DNA of 7,156 nt. Origin: Desulfarculus sp. (GTDB lineage Bacteria; Desulfobacterota; Desulfarculia; Desulfarculales; Desulfarculaceae). The DNA is taken from contig JAIWNN010000155.1 in NCBI GenBank assembly GCA_020216805.1, forward strand, positions 1-7,156, in the 5' to 3' direction. Positions 5,176-7,156 of the stretch are shown in pieces (position 1 is the stretch's first letter; each line of letters starts with the position of its first letter). The notes under the pieces are model-generated. The model ran no database searches, had not been told where the DNA came from, and saw nothing but the letters and a program-made list of their open reading frames with translations. A program made the translations under genes and the position numbers.

Positions 5176-5229
5176 CCATTTTGCGAAAAGCCACAACAGG
5201 CCAACGCGATTAAATACTTCAACCCAACT
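5176..5229. other. Right flank of the AT-rich island
   Basis: These 54 nt lie between the toxin stop and the GC-rich terminator. They contain a small inverted repeat (TTTT-GCG-AAAA, 5179-5189) but no gene. No direct repeat matching the left flank was found by eye, so a target-site duplication could not be established. Confidence 0.35.
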
Positions 5230-5261
5230 AAGGCCGGGGCATCCGTGGACGCCCCGGCCTT
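5230..5261. terminator. Strong GC-rich stem-loop, probable bidirectional terminator
   Basis: AAGGCCGGGGC (5230-5240) pairs perfectly with GCCCCGGCCTT (5251-5261) around the 10-nt loop ATCCGTGGAC. On the plus strand it is followed by TTTCT-like bases, ending toxin-antitoxin transcription. On the minus strand it lies 30 nt after the epimerase stop and is followed by TTAGTT. Its composition matches the GC-rich host DNA and not the island. Confidence 0.85.
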
Positions 5262-5291
5262 TCTGGTCGGGCAAGACGCCGCCGAAGCCGG

Positions 5292-6251
5292 CTACGGCTG
5301 GCGGTAGAAGTCGATGGTGCGCTTGAGTCCGTCCTCCAGCCCGGTGGTGGCCTCCCAGCCGATGACCCGCTTGATGCGGCTCACGTCCGGGATGCGGCGG
5401 GGGATGTCCTCGTAGGACTTGCCGAAAACCTCCAGGTGGGGCTTGAAGACCAGCTCGTTGGCGAACCCGCCCACCCGCTTCATGGTCTGGGCCAGCTCCA
5501 GGATGCTGGTCTCGCGGTCGGAGCCGATGTTGAAGCACTGGCCCAGGGCGGCGTCGTTGAGGGCCAGCTCCACCACCGCCTGGGTGGCGTCCTCGATGAA
5601 GGTGAAGCAGCGGGTCTGCCGGCCGTCGCCATGCACCACCACCGGCTCGCCCTTCAGGAACTTCTCCAAGAAGATGGGGATCACCCGGCCCTGGCCCAGG
5701 TCGTCGCAGCGGGGTCCGTAGACGTTGAAGAAGCGCATGATGACGAACGGCAGGTTCTCCTGCTGGCCGTAGGCGTGGCAGTAGTGCTCGATCAGGGCCT
5801 TGCCGGTGGAGTAGCACCAGCGGTTGATGCTGGGCGGCCCCAGGACCCGGTCCGCCTCTTCGTTCCAGGGCACCTTGGGGTTCTTGCCCAAGACCTCGCT
5901 GGTGCTGGCGAAGACGAACTTCACCCCCCGGCGCGAGCAGTGGTCGAGAAGGCCCAGGGAGCCCTTGAGATTGACGTTGAGCACGTTCAACGGCTCGGTG
6001 ACATAACGCTTGGGGTCGGCGATGGCCGCCAGGTGGATGCAGATGTCGGCCTGGTCCACCAGGCGCTCCACCACGTCCTTGACCAGGATGGAGTCCTGCA
6101 CGAACTTGAAGCGGCCGCTATCGAACAGGTGTTCGACCTTCAGCGAAGGGCCGTTGTCCAGGGCCATCACCTCGTGGCCGCGCTGAATCAGGTATTCGCA
6201 GACGTAGGAGCCGATGGAGCCGGCCCCGCCCGTCACCAACACGCGTTTCAT
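5292..6251 (-). CDS. NAD-dependent nucleotide-sugar epimerase/dehydratase (extended SDR family)
   Basis: The product has 319 residues, the normal length for extended short-chain dehydrogenases acting on nucleotide sugars. The NAD-binding loop GGAGSIG is at residues 8-14 with an acidic residue (Asp32) at the end of the second strand. The active site is STSEV (116-120) plus Tyr147-x3-Lys151 (YSTGK). Sugar-nucleotide signatures follow: RFFNVYGPR (173-181), GRVIPIFLEKFLKGE (188-202) and HGDGRQTRCFTFIED (207-221). The STSEV and GPPSINRWCYS wording resembles UDP-glucuronic acid decarboxylase/ArnA C-domain proteins, as well as the UDP-glucose 4-epimerase group, so decarboxylase, epimerase and 4,6-dehydratase all remain possible. 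It would act in the cytoplasm on precursors of surface polysaccharide. The ATG at 6251 is supported by GAGGAG (6257-6262 on the minus strand). It lies 33 nt downstream of the GNAT gene in the same direction, so the two are probably one operon, and it is followed by a strong terminator. Confidence 0.9.
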   Translation of the reverse strand: MKRVLVTGGAGSIGSYVCEYLIQRGHEVMALDNGPSLKVEHLFDSGRFKFVQDSILVKDVVERLVDQADICIHLAAIADPKRYVTEPLNVLNVNLKGSLGLLDHCSRRGVKFVFASTSEVLGKNPKVPWNEEADRVLGPPSINRWCYSTGKALIEHYCHAYGQQENLPFVIMRFFNVYGPRCDDLGQGRVIPIFLEKFLKGEPVVVHGDGRQTRCFTFIEDATQAVVELALNDAALGQCFNIGSDRETSILELAQTMKRVGGFANELVFKPHLEVFGKSYEDIPRRIPDVSRIKRVIGWEATTGLEDGLKRTIDFYRQP

Positions 6252-6284
6252 TTTTTCTCCTCGCGTATTTGGTTTTCGGCCGCG

Positions 6285-7156
6285 CTAATCGCGCCAGGCG
6301 TGAAAGGTCAGCCAGGCGGCCGTCTGGCGCGCCCCCAGGCGCGACCAGGCCCGGATCACCGCCTGCTGGCTGACCTTGGTGCGCACCCGCGCCCGGGTGA
6401 CCCCGGCCCCGAACAGCCAGGATAAGCCGTGGGCCAGGAGCAGATTATACAGCCCCGCGCCGCGCCGGGCCGGTGTCACCGCGTTGAGCACCACCCAGGC
6501 CGGGTCGTCCGCCCCCTCCCCCAGCCTCAGGGTGATGAAACCCGCCACTTCCGCCCCGGCGGCCAGCACCAGCACCTGGCTGGCCTGGGGGCCGCCCAGG
6601 GAGTTGGCCAGCCATTGGCGGTACAGCTCCGGGCAGCCGGGGCGCAGGCGGGGGTCCATGGCGAAGCGGTCGCCATAGGCCTCCAGGTCGCAGAAGCTTT
6701 GCCCGGCCAGGTCCAAGAGCGCCGGCCGGTCGGCCTCTCGCCAGGGGCGCAGGGTCATTCCAGCCGGAGGCGCGGGGACCGGCAACGTCCGGGTCAGGTC
6801 CAGCTCCCAGTCCACGCTGACGTCCATCAGGCGGAACCCGGCCCCCTCGGCGGCCTGGGCCGCCAGGAGGTCCCGGGCCGGCAGGCGCAGGTAGAGCCCC
6901 TCCCGCCCCGCCGCCCAGGCTTGTTGCAGCACCGCCGTCACCAGCGCCCGGCCCTGGGCCTGGGCGTCTCCGCCCGGCCAGGAGGCGGCGTGGGCCAGCC
7001 AGGCCAGGCGGCCCAAGGGACGGCCGAAGACGGCGCTGTCGAACTCCAGGGGCTCCCAGGCGGCGAGCCAGGTCCAGGCCCCGTCGTCGCCCTCCCAGGC
7101 CGCGCCGCCAGCCGCGCCGGCGAGACCAGCCAGGGCCGACTCCACCGGCGCGTCGC
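6285..7156 (-). CDS. GNAT-family acyltransferase, WecD-like, 5' end cut by window edge
   Basis: The frame is open to the right edge; a GTG at 7145 exists but the gene may well start outside, so I treat it as partial (289 visible residues plus 2 nt). Two halves are visible. The N-terminal part has EPLEFDSAVFGRPLGRLAW and LYLRLPARD...EGAGFRLMDVSVDWELDL. This is the layout of WecD, the TDP-fucosamine acetyltransferase, and its relatives that acylate dTDP-4-amino-dideoxy sugars. The C-terminal part is the GNAT fold: MTLRPWREADRPALLDLA, then GFITLRLG, then NAVTPARRGAGL with the acetyl-CoA pyrophosphate-binding RRGAG loop (227-231 counted from that GTG). It would transfer an acetyl or similar group from CoA to an amino sugar nucleotide in the cytoplasm. 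Next to a nucleotide-sugar epimerase/dehydratase this fits synthesis of a modified sugar for O-antigen or another surface glycan. The expected sugar aminotransferase is not in view. Exact substrate is uncertain. Confidence 0.85.
   Translation of the reverse strand, partial: DAPVESALAGLAGAAGGAAWEGDDGAWTWLAAWEPLEFDSAVFGRPLGRLAWLAHAASWPGGDAQAQGRALVTAVLQQAWAAGREGLYLRLPARDLLAAQAAEGAGFRLMDVSVDWELDLTRTLPVPAPPAGMTLRPWREADRPALLDLAGQSFCDLEAYGDRFAMDPRLRPGCPELYRQWLANSLGGPQASQVLVLAAGAEVAGFITLRLGEGADDPAWVVLNAVTPARRGAGLYNLLLAHGLSWLFGAGVTRARVRTKVSQQAVIRAWSRLGARQTAAWLTFHAWRD

Noticed and set aside
3850..5229. Target-site duplication or attachment site around the island
   Set aside because: No matching direct repeat of useful length was found between the two flanks by eye, and there is no tRNA gene or integrase in the window.
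4936..5817. Long minus-strand open frame crossing the island border
   Set aside because: It runs antisense to the toxin gene and out of frame with the epimerase gene; composition is that of a shadow frame.
5436..6425. Long plus-strand open frame of 329 codons
   Set aside because: It is antisense to the epimerase and GNAT genes, both of which have clear family motifs; its sequence is repetitive Val/Gly/His/Gln of shadow type.
1..7156. tRNA, rRNA, CRISPR array or intact transposase
   Set aside because: No cloverleaf, rRNA-like sequence, regularly spaced repeats or transposase motifs were seen on either strand.

Overview
The window is about 7.2 kb of very GC-rich bacterial DNA interrupted by one clearly AT-rich stretch (about 3885-5229). 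The GC-rich backbone, a single-domain bacterial RRM protein and a YedF-type (selenium-metabolism family) protein suggest a high-GC sulfate-reducer-like lineage of the Desulfobacterota (former Deltaproteobacteria, for example Desulfarculales). This taxonomic guess is inference; no rRNA or species marker is present.

Layout from left to right. (1) A crotonase-superfamily acyl-CoA enzyme on the minus strand runs off the left edge. (2) An orphan 109-residue protein is divergent from it on the plus strand. (3) A small RNA-binding protein with one RRM and a Gly/Arg-rich tail follows, ending in a strong stem-loop. (4) A Nudix hydrolase of the isopentenyl-diphosphate-isomerase-like type starts only 12 nt after that stem-loop. 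(5) Convergent to it on the minus strand lies a secreted protein with a Pro-rich N-terminal half and an outer-membrane-barrel-like C-terminus. (6) Divergent from that is yedF (TusA-like domain plus DsrE-like domain). (7) The AT-rich island carries a two-gene operon with an ATGA overlap. It encodes a long HTH + DUF433 antitoxin and a PIN-like toxin, a VapBC45-type toxin-antitoxin system. (8) A GC-rich, near-perfect stem-loop (5230-5261) closes the island. It also sits directly behind the last two genes, a WecD-like GNAT acyltransferase and an SDR nucleotide-sugar epimerase/dehydratase, which are co-directional on the minus strand.

The backbone genes look like ordinary chromosomal housekeeping and envelope genes: acyl-CoA metabolism, RNA binding, sulfur/selenium handling, and nucleotide-sugar modification for surface polysaccharide. 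The toxin-antitoxin pair looks like a recent acquisition dropped between yedF and its convergent neighbour. It has its own promoter and probably separated yedF from a terminator that the two convergent genes once shared. The least explained DNA is the 214-nt stretch ahead of the antitoxin. It holds an AT palindrome, a GGGTACCC palindrome and a 50-codon open frame on the opposite strand. I see no wholly new system. The most distinctive points are this toxin-antitoxin island and a crotonase that lacks both canonical catalytic glutamates. No tRNA, rRNA, CRISPR array or intact transposase was found.
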